Shown: piece by piece, positions 9,612-18,506 of the stretch
Layout: each line of letters opens with the position of its first letter
How positions within the stretch are numbered: the first letter of the stretch is position 1
Origin: JAEUKQ01 sp964414755
Lineage (GTDB): Bacteria; Pseudomonadota; Alphaproteobacteria; JAEUKQ01
Reading direction: 5' to 3'
Assembly: GCA_964414755.1 (NCBI GenBank)
Contig: CAYPXH010000011.1
Location: forward strand, 1-37,069
DNA length: 37,069 bases
Made by a program: the position numbers and the translations under genes
The notes under the pieces: model-generated
Database searches by the model: none
What the model was told of the DNA's origin: nothing
Seen by the model: the letters and a program-made list of their open reading frames with translations, nothing else

Positions 9612-10451
9612 ATGTTTAAAAGGATTCTAAATTATTTTACATTTTTGGGCGTTTTATTGGCGGGCAATTTTGCCAATGCGCAACAACAAGTACAGCCATG
9701 GCAACTGAATCTTCCTTCTGCTGCATCGCCGCGCATGGAAGCATTGCATGATTTCCATGACTTATTATTAGTTATTATTATCTCGATTGTTATTTTCGTT
9801 TTAGCGCTTTTAGCTTTTACAGTTTTGCGATTCCGTGATAAACCGGGTCGTGTTCCATCTAAAACGTCACATAACACCCTCATCGAAATTATTTGGACTG
9901 TAGTTCCTGTCTTGATTTTAGTGGTTATTGCTATTCCATCGCTGCGTATTTTAAATCAATTTTACTCTATACCCAATTCAATGAGTGGTCAGGAAATAAC
10001 TTTAAAAGCAATCGGCCATCAATGGTACTGGTCTTACGAATATCCAGACAGTCAGATTGCATTTGATGCTGTCATGATACCAGATGACAAGATAGGACCA
10101 GGTCAACGGCGACTTCTTGAGACGGACTTGCGCGTTGTCTTACCGGTTAATACACCAATTCGCCTTCAGACAACATCAATGGATGTTATTCACGCTTTTG
10201 CCGTTCCAGCTTTTGGCGTTAAAATCGATGCTGTGCCTGGCCGGCTGAATGAAACATGGATGACCATTACGCAGGAAGGTGTTTATTACGGTCAATGCTC
10301 GGAAATTTGTGGGACTGGTCATGGGTTTATGCCGATCACCATCGAGGCTGTATCTAAAGAAAAGTTTGATCAGTGGTTGGTCGAAGCAAAGAAAAAATTT
10401 GCAGCAAGCATACAACCCCAAATTTTAGTTTCATATCAGGAGATTCAATAA
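9612..10451 (+). CDS. coxB: Cytochrome c oxidase subunit II (CoxB)
   Basis: Subunit II of the aa3-type haem-copper oxidase; it accepts electrons from cytochrome c at its periplasmic CuA centre. A cleavable signal (cut near NFANA|QQ) is followed by two membrane helices (about residues 43-65 and 88-108) and a cupredoxin domain. CuA ligands are complete: H194 in DVIHAFAV and the C229-S-E-I-C233-x3-H237-x2-M240 loop. The aromatic QWYWSYEY electron-entry patch is present, so this is a cytochrome c oxidase and not a quinol oxidase. ATG 9612 follows AAGGA by ten bases; the in-frame TTG at 9594 overlaps that site and is less likely. First gene of the cox operon. Confidence 0.96.
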   Translation: MFKRILNYFTFLGVLLAGNFANAQQQVQPWQLNLPSAASPRMEALHDFHDLLLVIIISIVIFVLALLAFTVLRFRDKPGRVPSKTSHNTLIEIIWTVVPVLILVVIAIPSLRILNQFYSIPNSMSGQEITLKAIGHQWYWSYEYPDSQIAFDAVMIPDDKIGPGQRRLLETDLRVVLPVNTPIRLQTTSMDVIHAFAVPAFGVKIDAVPGRLNETWMTITQEGVYYGQCSEICGTGHGFMPITIEAVSKEKFDQWLVEAKKKFAASIQPQILVSYQEIQ

Positions 10452-10452
10452 C

Positions 10453-12081
10453 ATGTCGCTCCATACAAGCTCCGTAAGTTCTGTGTCGCATTCGGCAAGT
10501 GATCATGACCACCATCCAACAGGATGGCGTCGGTTTTTGCTGTCGACGAATCATAAGGATATAGGTACATTATATATTATCTTTTCGATAATTGCTGGGG
10601 TTATTGGGGCAATATTTTCCATAATTATGCGTATGGAATTACAAGAGCCGTCGGTTCAATTTTTGTTAACAGCTGATGGTGCACCTGACGGGCAGTTGTG
10701 GAATACTATTATCACGGCGCATGGCTTGATCATGGTTTTTTTTGTTGTAATGCCTGCGTTAATTGGTGGTTTCGGCAACTGGTTCGTACCCCTGATGATT
10801 GGTGCCCCTGATATGGCTTTTCCCCGTATGAACAATATCAGTTTTTGGTTGTTGATACCATCTTTTCTATTATTGGTGGCTTCAGCTTTTGTTGATGGTG
10901 GGGCCGGTACTGGGTGGACCGTATATCCTCCTTTGTCTGGAAGTATTAGTCATTCAGGAATGGCTGTTGATATGGCTATTTTCTCACTACACTTGGCGGG
11001 TGTATCCTCGATACTAGGCGCAATTAACTTTATTACAACAATTTTTAATATGCGTGCGCCAGGTATGACGCTGCATAAAATGCCGCTATTCGCTTGGGCT
11101 ATGTTGGTGACATCTTTTTTGTTACTACTTGCTGTTCCTGTTTTAGGGGGCGCAATTACTATGTTGCTGACGGATCGTAATTTTGGCACCCATTTTTTTG
11201 ATCCAGCGGGCGGCGGTGATCCATTGCTATTCCAACATTTGTTTTGGTTTTTTGGTCATCCCGAAGTTTACATTATGATATTACCTGCTTTTGGCATCAT
11301 TAGTCATATTGTATCTACTTTCTCGCGCAAACCTGTTTTCGGTTATTTAGGCATGGTTTATGCCATGGTTTCGATTGGTGTTATTGGTTTTGTGGTTTGG
11401 GCACATCATATGTTTACGGTTGGTTTGGATCTGACCACCAAAAAATACTTTACGATAGCTACCATGGTTATTGCTGTTCCGACGGGTGTTAAAATTTTTA
11501 GTTGGATTGCAACAATGTGGGGTGGTGCTATTCGTATAACAACGCCAATGTTGTGGGCATTAGGATTCATTTTCTTATTTACCGTTGGCGGTGTAACAGG
11601 TGTTGTTTTATCGAACGGCGGTATCGATACATATATGCATGACACTTATTATGTTGTGGCACATTTTCACTATGTCTTATCTCTAGGCGCTGTTTTTGCC
11701 ATTTTTGCAGGCTTTTATTATTGGATTGGTAAAATGTCTGGGCGCCAGTCTAATGAAACGCTGGGCAAGATACATTTTTGGTTAACTTTTATTGGCGTTA
11801 ACCTGACTTTTTTTCCAATGCATTTTCTTGGTCTTGCAGGGATGCCAAGACGTATTCCAGATTATGCAGATGTATATGCAGGTTGGAACTTTGTGTCATC
11901 AATAGGATCATATATATCTGGCTTGTCTGCCTTGTTTTTTATTTATGTCGTAATCCACACCTTGCGTAAGGGTAAGCCAGCTACCGATAATCCGTGGGGT
12001 GATGGTGCCGATACACTGGAATGGACTGTAAGTTCACCGCCACCATTCCATACTTTTGAAGAACAGCCGCGTGTAGCATAA
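10453..12081 (+). CDS. coxA: Cytochrome c oxidase subunit I (CoxA)
   Basis: Catalytic subunit with 12 membrane helices that carries haem a and the haem a3-CuB site. Metal ligands are all present: H90 (AHGLIMVF), H269 in HPEVY, H318-H319 (WAHHMF), H404 and H406 (VAHFHYV). Y273 in HPEVY is the cross-linked tyrosine. The glutamate of HPEVY (D-channel end) and the lysine of PTGVKIFSW (K-channel) mark an A-family oxidase. The protein is 542 residues and starts one base after the coxB stop. AGGAG just upstream, in the end of coxB, is the likely ribosome site. The His-rich N-terminal tail (DHDHH) is cytoplasmic. Confidence 0.97.
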   Translation: MSLHTSSVSSVSHSASDHDHHPTGWRRFLLSTNHKDIGTLYIIFSIIAGVIGAIFSIIMRMELQEPSVQFLLTADGAPDGQLWNTIITAHGLIMVFFVVMPALIGGFGNWFVPLMIGAPDMAFPRMNNISFWLLIPSFLLLVASAFVDGGAGTGWTVYPPLSGSISHSGMAVDMAIFSLHLAGVSSILGAINFITTIFNMRAPGMTLHKMPLFAWAMLVTSFLLLLAVPVLGGAITMLLTDRNFGTHFFDPAGGGDPLLFQHLFWFFGHPEVYIMILPAFGIISHIVSTFSRKPVFGYLGMVYAMVSIGVIGFVVWAHHMFTVGLDLTTKKYFTIATMVIAVPTGVKIFSWIATMWGGAIRITTPMLWALGFIFLFTVGGVTGVVLSNGGIDTYMHDTYYVVAHFHYVLSLGAVFAIFAGFYYWIGKMSGRQSNETLGKIHFWLTFIGVNLTFFPMHFLGLAGMPRRIPDYADVYAGWNFVSSIGSYISGLSALFFIYVVIHTLRKGKPATDNPWGDGADTLEWTVSSPPPFHTFEEQPRVA

Positions 12082-12084
12082 CAT

Positions 12085-12990
12085 ATGATGAACAGCCAAT
12101 CATATCATGTTCAGGCATTAGAGAAAACCACCTTCGGTTCTCCAGCTGATTATTTTGCGTTGTTGAAACCAAGAGTGATGGTATTAGTTGTTTTTACTGG
12201 TATTGCCGGGTTGTTGGTTGCGCCCGGTTCAATTCATCCATTCTTGGCGGTTGTTGCTGTTTTTTGTATTGCGATGGCTTCGGGTGGTGCAGCAGCAATT
12301 AATATGTGGTATGAACAAGATATTGACCGTCTTATGTTAAGAACAAGTCAAAGGCCGTTGGTTAGAGGAGTAATTGCGCCTTCTGATGCGCTGGCTTTTG
12401 GCGTTGTTTTAAGTATATTTGCGGTTATGCTGATGGGCCTCGCCACCAATTGGGTTGCTGCCCTTTTACTGCTTTTGGCAAATTTGTTTTATGTTTTTGT
12501 TTATACGATATGGCTAAAAAGGCGAACACCTCAGAATATCGTTGTTGGAGGTGCAGCAGGTGCCTTTCCACCAGTGATTGGTTGGGTTGCTGTAACTGGT
12601 CAGATTGACGTAATCCCGCTTGTACTATTTGCTATTATTTTTCTTTGGACACCACCGCATTTTTGGTCGTTAGCCCTTTATCGGTCTGATGACTATAAAG
12701 CGGCGGGTATACCAATGTTACCTGTTATACACGGTTGGCGTGTGACTGTGTGGAACATTGTTTTTTATATGGGTATGTTAATTATTTTAACGTTATTGCC
12801 CTGGTTCCTTGATTTTGCGGGTGTTTTTTATGTGCTAACCACTTTGATTTTGGGAGGTTTGTGGTTTCTAGCCGCGTTGCCATTATTGTGGAATAAAAGT
12901 ATAAGGCGCGCTAAAAATTCTTTTGCTATATCCATACTATACCTTTTTGCAATTTTTGCTGTACTTATCATTGATGTGCGTTTGATATGA
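12085..12990 (+). CDS. ctaB: Protohaem IX farnesyltransferase (haem O synthase)
   Basis: Membrane prenyltransferase that converts haem B to haem O, the precursor of haem A for CoxA. UbiA-superfamily Asp motif around N73-D79-D81 (NMWYEQDIDRLM), the RTSQRPLVRG loop, and the second motif TPPHFWSLALYRSDDYKAAG followed by IPMLPV are diagnostic for CtaB/CyoE. About nine membrane helices, 301 residues. It starts three bases after coxA. Its stop overlaps the start of the next small ORF (ATGA at 12987-12990). No ctaA (haem A synthase) is in the window. Confidence 0.95.
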   Translation: MMNSQSYHVQALEKTTFGSPADYFALLKPRVMVLVVFTGIAGLLVAPGSIHPFLAVVAVFCIAMASGGAAAINMWYEQDIDRLMLRTSQRPLVRGVIAPSDALAFGVVLSIFAVMLMGLATNWVAALLLLLANLFYVFVYTIWLKRRTPQNIVVGGAAGAFPPVIGWVAVTGQIDVIPLVLFAIIFLWTPPHFWSLALYRSDDYKAAGIPMLPVIHGWRVTVWNIVFYMGMLIILTLLPWFLDFAGVFYVLTTLILGGLWFLAALPLLWNKSIRRAKNSFAISILYLFAIFAVLIIDVRLI

Positions 12991-13148
12991 TCATGAAGAA
13001 AAACAATGCCAATATGGTATCGCAAGATATAATTCAGCTGCGGCGTCAACAACGGCGTAAGAATCTTTTTGTTCTATCGTTATTGTGTATAGTTATTATG
13101 CTGATTTATTGGATTACAATTATTAAAATATCTGGGGGTGGAAATTGA
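12987..13148 (+). CDS. Small membrane protein in cox operon (CoxF-like position), 53 aa
   Basis: A 53-codon frame fills the gap between ctaB and ctaG exactly. It begins ATGATCATGAAG, overlapping the ctaB stop by four bases, and ends with TGA overlapping the ctaG TTG start. The product has a basic, polar N-terminal half (QLRRQQRRKN around residues 18-26), then one hydrophobic helix (about 27-47), and a short Gly-rich tail (SGGGN). Many alphaproteobacterial cox operons carry a small single-helix ORF at this place, sometimes called CoxF or a cox assembly peptide. I infer homology by position and architecture, not by recognised residues. The third codon (ATG 12993) could be the actual start. Overlap on both sides argues for translational coupling. 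Confidence 0.72.
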   Translation: MIMKKNNANMVSQDIIQLRRQQRRKNLFVLSLLCIVIMLIYWITIIKISGGGN

Positions 13149-13720
13149 CTGTACACCCTAATCGCCGAATGGTTTGGGTACTTTCAACAATTGTTGTTGG
13201 TATGCTAGGGCTTAGTTTTGCGGCTGTACCGTTTTATCGATGGTTTTGTCAGGTAACGGGTTTCGGCGGAACAACGCAGCGTGCGTTTTCTTCTGACCCT
13301 AATACAATAACGGATCATCTGATAAACATTCGCTTTAACGCAGATGTCAATCCGTCATTAAGTTGGGATTTTAAGCCAGTACTACTGCAAATGACAGTAC
13401 CTATTGGTAAAACTGAGCTTGCTTTCTACCAGGCGACGAATCGGTCTAATGAATCATTGGTTGGGCAGGCGACCTTTAACGTTACACCTGATAAGGCAGG
13501 AATTTATTTTTCTAAGATTGCCTGTTTCTGTTTTGAAGAACAGATTCTTCGTGCCGGAGAGACAGTGGACATGCCAGTTAGTTTTTTCATAGATCCAGCT
13601 TTCTTAGATGATCCTAACATGAAAGACGTGACAAGTATAACATTATCCTATACGTTTTTTCGCGCACCAGACAATCGGCAGCCAACTGCTGCCGCTGGTT
13701 CTAGTCAACGACCACATTAA
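13145..13720 (+). CDS. ctaG: Cytochrome c oxidase assembly protein CtaG/Cox11
   Basis: Delivers copper to the CuB site of CoxA. One N-terminal membrane anchor (about residues 9-28) and a periplasmic immunoglobulin-like domain. The copper-binding motif CFCF is at C127-C129, preceded by FSKIA and followed by EEQILRAGE; AAVPFYRWFCQVTGFGG carries the third conserved cysteine near the membrane. The start is probably TTG 13145: it overlaps the upstream stop as TTGA and is preceded by GGGGGTGG (13134-13141). The next in-frame ATG (13169) lacks a ribosome site and would cut into the N-terminal cytosolic part. 191 residues. Confidence 0.93.
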   Translation: MTVHPNRRMVWVLSTIVVGMLGLSFAAVPFYRWFCQVTGFGGTTQRAFSSDPNTITDHLINIRFNADVNPSLSWDFKPVLLQMTVPIGKTELAFYQATNRSNESLVGQATFNVTPDKAGIYFSKIACFCFEEQILRAGETVDMPVSFFIDPAFLDDPNMKDVTSITLSYTFFRAPDNRQPTAAAGSSQRPH

Positions 13721-13734
13721 AACGAGGTTTGCAC

Positions 13735-14556
13735 ATGGGGTTAGCCACGCATACAACAAATCATAAACACCCATATCATCTGGTAAATCCAAGCCCCTGG
13801 CCGATTTTAGGTTCATTTTCTGCCGGGTTGTTGGCTGTCGGTGGGTTGCTTTATATGCATAATGTAACTCCGTGGCTTTTGTATGCCGGCGCTTTCATGG
13901 TTTTGTTGGTTATGTTTTTGTGGTGGCGCGATGTTGTTCATGAGTCGATCGTAGAAAAGGCCCACACCGATGTAGTTAAGATAGGCCTGCGTTTTGGTAT
14001 GGTTTTATTTATAGCATCAGAAGTTATGTTTTTTGCAGCTTTCTTCTGGGCTTATTTTAATGCCAGCCTTTTCCCGACTGAAGCCATAGGAAGTGTTTGG
14101 CCACCTAAAGAGATTAAAACATTTGATCCGTTCGATTTGCCTTTAATGAACACGCTGATTCTGCTGTTATCTGGTACAACCGTTACCTGGGCTCATCATG
14201 CTATTATACACGGTGATCGTAAGGGCGCGTTACAGGGGTTGGCGGCAACCATAATTTTAGGACTGTTTTTTACCGTTGTGCAGGTTTATGAGTACACGCA
14301 TGCGGCTTTTGGGTTTCGAGATGGTATTTATGCTTCAACCTTTTATATGGCAACGGGGTTCCATGGGGCGCATGTAATAATTGGAACAATATTTCTAATT
14401 GTTTGTTTCTTCCGTGCTTATAAAGGCCACTTTACGCCCGAAAGACATTTTGGTTTTGAGGCAGCAGCCTGGTATTGGCATTTTGTCGACGTTGTTTGGT
14501 TGTTTTTGTTTGTTGCGATCTATGTTACAGGTGCTGGAACGCCAGTGGCTCATTAA
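13735..14556 (+). CDS. coxC: Cytochrome c oxidase subunit III (CoxC)
   Basis: Seven-helix subunit III that stabilises the aa3 oxidase and proton uptake. Landmarks are HPYHLVNPSPWPILGS at the N-terminus, WWRDVVHES, FGMVLFIASEVMFFAAFFWAY, and the C-terminal GFHGAHVIIGTIFL and FEAAAWYWHFVDVVWLFLF, which are all family hallmarks. ATG 13735 follows GAGG by about seven bases; an in-frame TTG at 13729 is unlikely. 273 residues. It lies 14 bases after ctaG in the same operon. Confidence 0.96.
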   Translation: MGLATHTTNHKHPYHLVNPSPWPILGSFSAGLLAVGGLLYMHNVTPWLLYAGAFMVLLVMFLWWRDVVHESIVEKAHTDVVKIGLRFGMVLFIASEVMFFAAFFWAYFNASLFPTEAIGSVWPPKEIKTFDPFDLPLMNTLILLLSGTTVTWAHHAIIHGDRKGALQGLAATIILGLFFTVVQVYEYTHAAFGFRDGIYASTFYMATGFHGAHVIIGTIFLIVCFFRAYKGHFTPERHFGFEAAAWYWHFVDVVWLFLFVAIYVTGAGTPVAH

Positions 14557-14571
14557 TAGGGCTTTTGGTGA

Positions 14572-14934
14572 ATGTCTGGTAAGGGAACGTCGGTTTTTAT
14601 AAAAGGGTTGTTTTGCCGCTGTCCGCGTTGTGGGCAAGGTAAGATTTTTAAAGGCTTCTTAAAGCTTGAGTCTTCTTGTATATTCTGCCACCTCAATCTT
14701 AAGAATGCAGAAAATGGTGATGGCGCCGCTTTCTTTGTTATATCCATTGTTGGCCTTCTAACAGCTTCGTTGGCTTGGATATTGGAAGAAACAGCATCCC
14801 CATCTTTGTGGGTTCATTATTTGATCTGGTTTCCCTTTATTATTGTCACGTCTTTACTGCTGTTACGTCCGGCTAAATCAATACTTATATCATACCAATA
14901 TTACTATCAGCCTCACTTGTTTGAGGGAGATTAA
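14572..14934 (+). CDS. DUF983 family membrane protein
   Basis: Small membrane protein of the DUF983 family, commonly encoded between coxC and surf1 in Alphaproteobacteria and presumed to assist oxidase assembly; its molecular role is not established. The N-terminus holds a Cys-rich, zinc-ribbon-like segment (C15, C17, C20, then C36 and C39, as CRCPRCG and CIFC). Two membrane helices follow (about residues 53-71 and 80-99), and then a conserved RPAKSILISYQYYYQ tail. 120 residues. It starts 15 bases after coxC. Confidence 0.87.
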   Translation: MSGKGTSVFIKGLFCRCPRCGQGKIFKGFLKLESSCIFCHLNLKNAENGDGAAFFVISIVGLLTASLAWILEETASPSLWVHYLIWFPFIIVTSLLLLRPAKSILISYQYYYQPHLFEGD

Positions 14935-14939
14935 TCAAA

Positions 14940-15635
14940 ATGGCTAAGAACCAAATGCCTGCTTGGGTTATGTTTTGTTTTGTAGCGATCTTTTTAAGTT
15001 TAGCTGCTTGGCAATTCTATCGGTTGGATTGGAAAGAAAATTTAATACATGAGCGTCAAGAAAGATTAGCGGCAGATTTAATAACACCTCCATTTCTTGA
15101 AAAAAAGCCCGAAGAATTGTCGTTCCGCCGAGCGGTTATTGAAGGGTATTTTGATCATCAGCACGAAATGTATTTAATTGCCGCTTCAGTTAGTGGCAAA
15201 TCAGGATATCATGTTTTTGTTCCATTTCGATTGCTTGATGGCTCGGTTATTATTGTTAATCGAGGTTGGGTTCCGCCCGAACGCAGAGATCCATCAACAA
15301 GACAAGCAGATATTAGTAACGAAAAAGTAACAATTAAGGGTATTCTACGTACGGGCATGCAACAAGGATTATTTGTGCCCGATAATGTACCGGCTAAAAA
15401 CATGTGGACATGGGTGGACCTGCCCGCCATGATTCAATATGCGGGGATTGATCAATACATTGCAACCAAAATTTACATGGATATTGATGCTGGTAACAGT
15501 GAATGGCCTGTTGGTGGTCAAGTGCCATTGACGATTGTAAATAATCATCTTGAATATGCGATAACATGGTTGTTAATGGCGGTGCTGATAGCGATTTTAT
15601 ATCGTTTTCACAGGCGGCTGCGCAAACCAGTTTAA
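14940..15635 (+). CDS. SURF1 family oxidase assembly protein
   Basis: Inner-membrane factor for haem a insertion and assembly of cytochrome c oxidase (SURF1/Shy1 family). One helix at each end (about residues 8-25 and 205-223) flanks a periplasmic domain. GYHVFVPFRLLDGSVIIVNR followed by GWVPPERR, TWVDLPAM, and the terminal VNNHLEYAITWLLMA are the family's conserved blocks. 231 residues. GAGGGAG at 14923-14929 lies ten bases upstream of ATG 14940. It is the last gene of the cox block; the next gene starts 21 bases later, and I see no terminator, so read-through into the peptidase genes is possible. Confidence 0.94.
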   Translation: MAKNQMPAWVMFCFVAIFLSLAAWQFYRLDWKENLIHERQERLAADLITPPFLEKKPEELSFRRAVIEGYFDHQHEMYLIAASVSGKSGYHVFVPFRLLDGSVIIVNRGWVPPERRDPSTRQADISNEKVTIKGILRTGMQQGLFVPDNVPAKNMWTWVDLPAMIQYAGIDQYIATKIYMDIDAGNSEWPVGGQVPLTIVNNHLEYAITWLLMAVLIAILYRFHRRLRKPV

Positions 15636-15656
15636 AATTAGGATATAATATTAATA

Positions 15657-17165
15657 ATGAATGATAGAACATCACCCAAGAATCCCTATCAACAGCTTGA
15701 GGAAATTTTCCGGCAAGTAGCCTTATTTCAAGAAGTGATCCAGATTCTTGACTGGGATACAAATACCATGATGCCTGTCAAAGCTGCGGTTGGTCGTGGT
15801 CAACAAGAAGCTTTTCTAAAAGTTAAATTACACCAATGTTTAACAGATCCGCGATTGGTTGATTTGTTGGATAAAGCAGAAAGTCAGAAACATCACTTAA
15901 CCAATTGGCAACAAGCAAATCTGCGTGAGATGCATTCTCATTGGTTGCGTGCCAGCGTATTGCCCGATGAATTGGTTCATCGATTAGCGGTTGTTAGCAA
16001 TAATTGTGAAAAAAAATGGCGTATAGCAAAGAAAGAAGCTAATTTCTCCCTTGTACAGCATGAATTGGCAGAATTGATTGTATTAACCAAAGAAGAAGCT
16101 TCTATCAAAGCTGACAAGCTGGGATGTAAGCCGTATGAGGCCTTAATATCACAATACGAGCCAGGAATGCAAATGGAGCTACTAGACCGTATATTTGATG
16201 ACTTGGCAGAGTTTTTACCCCCAGCTATTGATCAGATTACCGCACGTCAATCCCCCACACTTAGGTCGTCAATCAACCATATGATGCCAATTGAACAGCA
16301 AGATATTTTGATTCGGGCTGTTATACAAAAAATGACCTTTGATTTTCAGCAGGGACGTGTTGATCAATCTCTTCATCCATTTTCTAGCAGTTCACGAGAT
16401 GATATGCGTATTACAGTTGCGTTCAAAGAGCATGATTTTATCGCTGCACTAATGGCAGCTATTCATGAAATTGGGCACGCTTTCTATGAAGCAGGATTGC
16501 CCGAGGCCTGGCGTTACCAGCCTGTAGGCTTGGCTCGTGGTATGGCACTGCATGAAAGCCAGTCATTAATTTGGGAAATGATGGTAGCACGCACTACTTC
16601 ATTTTGGGATTTTATGACAACACAAATGACACAACATGCCCCTAAATTACTGACGCCAATCAATTTAAGTGCGTTGGTTGATTCAGTTACGCAGGTACGT
16701 CCTGGTCTTATCAGGGTAGAAGCTGATATGGTTACATACCCACTACATATTATCTTAAGATATTGGATTGAGCGTGCTTTATTTTCCAATCAATTAGCAG
16801 TTCACCAAATACCCGAAGTATGGAATACGTATCAAAAACAATTATTAGGGGTATTACCTACTTCGGATCGTGATGGTTGTTTACAAGATATTCATTGGTA
16901 TTCAGGGTCATTTGGTTATTTTCCAACCTACACTTTTGGTGCTTTAATTGCAGCACAGCTCTTTGAAACAGCTATAAAACAAATGCCAACATTGTTGCAA
17001 GACATTCAGCAGGGTAATTTTCATATATTACGTAGCTGGCTTACACAAAATGTCCACCAGCAAGCTTCATCTGGTTCGACCGAACAGATATTGAAAAACG
17101 TGACGGGTCAGGGCTTGTCAACAGCGGCTTATAAAAGGAATGTTAAGCAACGGTATCACATATGA
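15657..17165 (+). CDS. M32 family metallocarboxypeptidase (carboxypeptidase Taq type)
   Basis: Zinc carboxypeptidase of family M32, cytoplasmic, releasing C-terminal residues from peptides. The zinc motif HEIGH lies at about residues 270-274 and the third ligand is in HESQS (E300). IRVEADMVTYPLHI and the terminal WYSGSFGYFPTYTFGAL are typical of the family. 502 residues, full length, no signal peptide. The stop overlaps the start of the M16 protease gene by four bases (ATGA, 17162-17165), suggesting a two-gene peptidase unit. Shine-Dalgarno is weak (AGGA about 16 bases upstream). Confidence 0.94.
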   Translation: MNDRTSPKNPYQQLEEIFRQVALFQEVIQILDWDTNTMMPVKAAVGRGQQEAFLKVKLHQCLTDPRLVDLLDKAESQKHHLTNWQQANLREMHSHWLRASVLPDELVHRLAVVSNNCEKKWRIAKKEANFSLVQHELAELIVLTKEEASIKADKLGCKPYEALISQYEPGMQMELLDRIFDDLAEFLPPAIDQITARQSPTLRSSINHMMPIEQQDILIRAVIQKMTFDFQQGRVDQSLHPFSSSSRDDMRITVAFKEHDFIAALMAAIHEIGHAFYEAGLPEAWRYQPVGLARGMALHESQSLIWEMMVARTTSFWDFMTTQMTQHAPKLLTPINLSALVDSVTQVRPGLIRVEADMVTYPLHIILRYWIERALFSNQLAVHQIPEVWNTYQKQLLGVLPTSDRDGCLQDIHWYSGSFGYFPTYTFGALIAAQLFETAIKQMPTLLQDIQQGNFHILRSWLTQNVHQQASSGSTEQILKNVTGQGLSTAAYKRNVKQRYHI

Positions 17166-18499
17166 TTAATAAATCTGCGACAAAAGCAAATGTTTTCTTA
17201 CCAGAAACCAATGACAATATACGTATTACAAGATTGGCAAATGGCCTTAGAATAGCCACTGATACCATGCCCCAGTTCCAAACAGTTTCTGTTGGTGTTT
17301 GGGTTAATGTTGGTACCCGCCATGAACCGCATGATCAAAATGGGATAGCACATTTATTAGAACACATGATGTTCAAAGGTACCATCAAACGCTCTGCCCA
17401 GGATATTTCAGCCGAGATTGAAGGTGCCGGGGGGCATATGAATGCCTATACTTCGCGTGAGAATACGGCTTATTATGTGCGTCTACTTGGTGAAGATCTG
17501 CCAGTGGCGGTTGATATTTTATCTGATGTCTTACAGCATTCCACATTACCAGACGTCGAACTTGAACGTGAGCGTACCGTAATTTTGCAAGAACTTGCCC
17601 AGGTTGAGGATACCCCTGATGATATTGTTTTGGATTACTTTCAGCAAACTGCCTATCCAGAACAAACGATTGGTCAACCAATCTTGGGTTTAAGTGAAGT
17701 CATTCAACAAGTTAGTCGCCAGCAAATTTCTTCGTATCAAAAAAAACATTATATAGCCCCTAATTTATTGTTGGTTGCAGCTGGCAATGTACACCATGAA
17801 TCCTTTGTCGACTTGGTTCAAAAAACTTTTCAGTACCTAGAGAAGGGAAGCCTTTCATCGATCAATAAAGCTCTGTACCTTGGGGGTGATTGCCGTATAG
17901 AACGTCCTTCCGAGCAGACCCACCTTGTTCTTGGATTTCAAGCGCCCAGCTACCATGATGATGATTTTTATGCCTTACAGTTGTTAAGCAGCGTTCTGGG
18001 GGGCGGCATGTCTTCAAGGCTTTTTCAAGAGATCCGCGAGAAAAGAGGGTTGGCTTATAATATCCACAGTTTTACTGCTTCATATGCTGATAGCGGGTTG
18101 TTAGGGGTTTATGCGGGTACAGGTGCGCAGCAGGCAGCTGAAACTATAAAAATTATACTGGAGCAAATTCTGCAATTAACTTGTCATATATCAGAAGACG
18201 AGTTGCAGCGCGCAAAACGACAATTAATTGCTGGTATTCGTATGTCACAGGAAAGTGTTTCTGCGCGGTGTGAACAACTTGCACAACAAATCCTAAGCTA
18301 CGACAATCCTTTAAACAAAAAAGTTATCGAAGATATCTTGCTGCAAACGACCGTTGAAGACCTGCGAAATCTGCTGGTACAGATTTTAAAAACACCACTT
18401 ACATTTACCGCACTTGGTACAAAAGTTCGTAAGCTGCCAAAATATCATTCCCTTCAACAACAGCTTGGGGGTGGGAATAGCAGTGCTGCTGAAAGCTAG
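17162..18499 (+). CDS. M16 family zinc protease (PqqL/MPP-like)
   Basis: Inverzincin protease of family M16, related to the mitochondrial processing peptidase beta subunit; such genes are widespread in Alphaproteobacteria. The inverted zinc motif HLLEH is at residues 64-68, with the distal glutamate in VILQEL near residue 144. GAGGHMNAYTSRE and the second-half signature GGGMSSRLFQEIREKRGLAY (the flap/substrate motif) are intact. 445 residues with no signal peptide, so probably cytoplasmic. The start overlaps the M32 gene. The stop is seven bases from the convergent yqgE stop. Confidence 0.94.
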   Translation: MINKSATKANVFLPETNDNIRITRLANGLRIATDTMPQFQTVSVGVWVNVGTRHEPHDQNGIAHLLEHMMFKGTIKRSAQDISAEIEGAGGHMNAYTSRENTAYYVRLLGEDLPVAVDILSDVLQHSTLPDVELERERTVILQELAQVEDTPDDIVLDYFQQTAYPEQTIGQPILGLSEVIQQVSRQQISSYQKKHYIAPNLLLVAAGNVHHESFVDLVQKTFQYLEKGSLSSINKALYLGGDCRIERPSEQTHLVLGFQAPSYHDDDFYALQLLSSVLGGGMSSRLFQEIREKRGLAYNIHSFTASYADSGLLGVYAGTGAQQAAETIKIILEQILQLTCHISEDELQRAKRQLIAGIRMSQESVSARCEQLAQQILSYDNPLNKKVIEDILLQTTVEDLRNLLVQILKTPLTFTALGTKVRKLPKYHSLQQQLGGGNSSAAES

Positions 18500-18506
18500 G
18501 AATATA

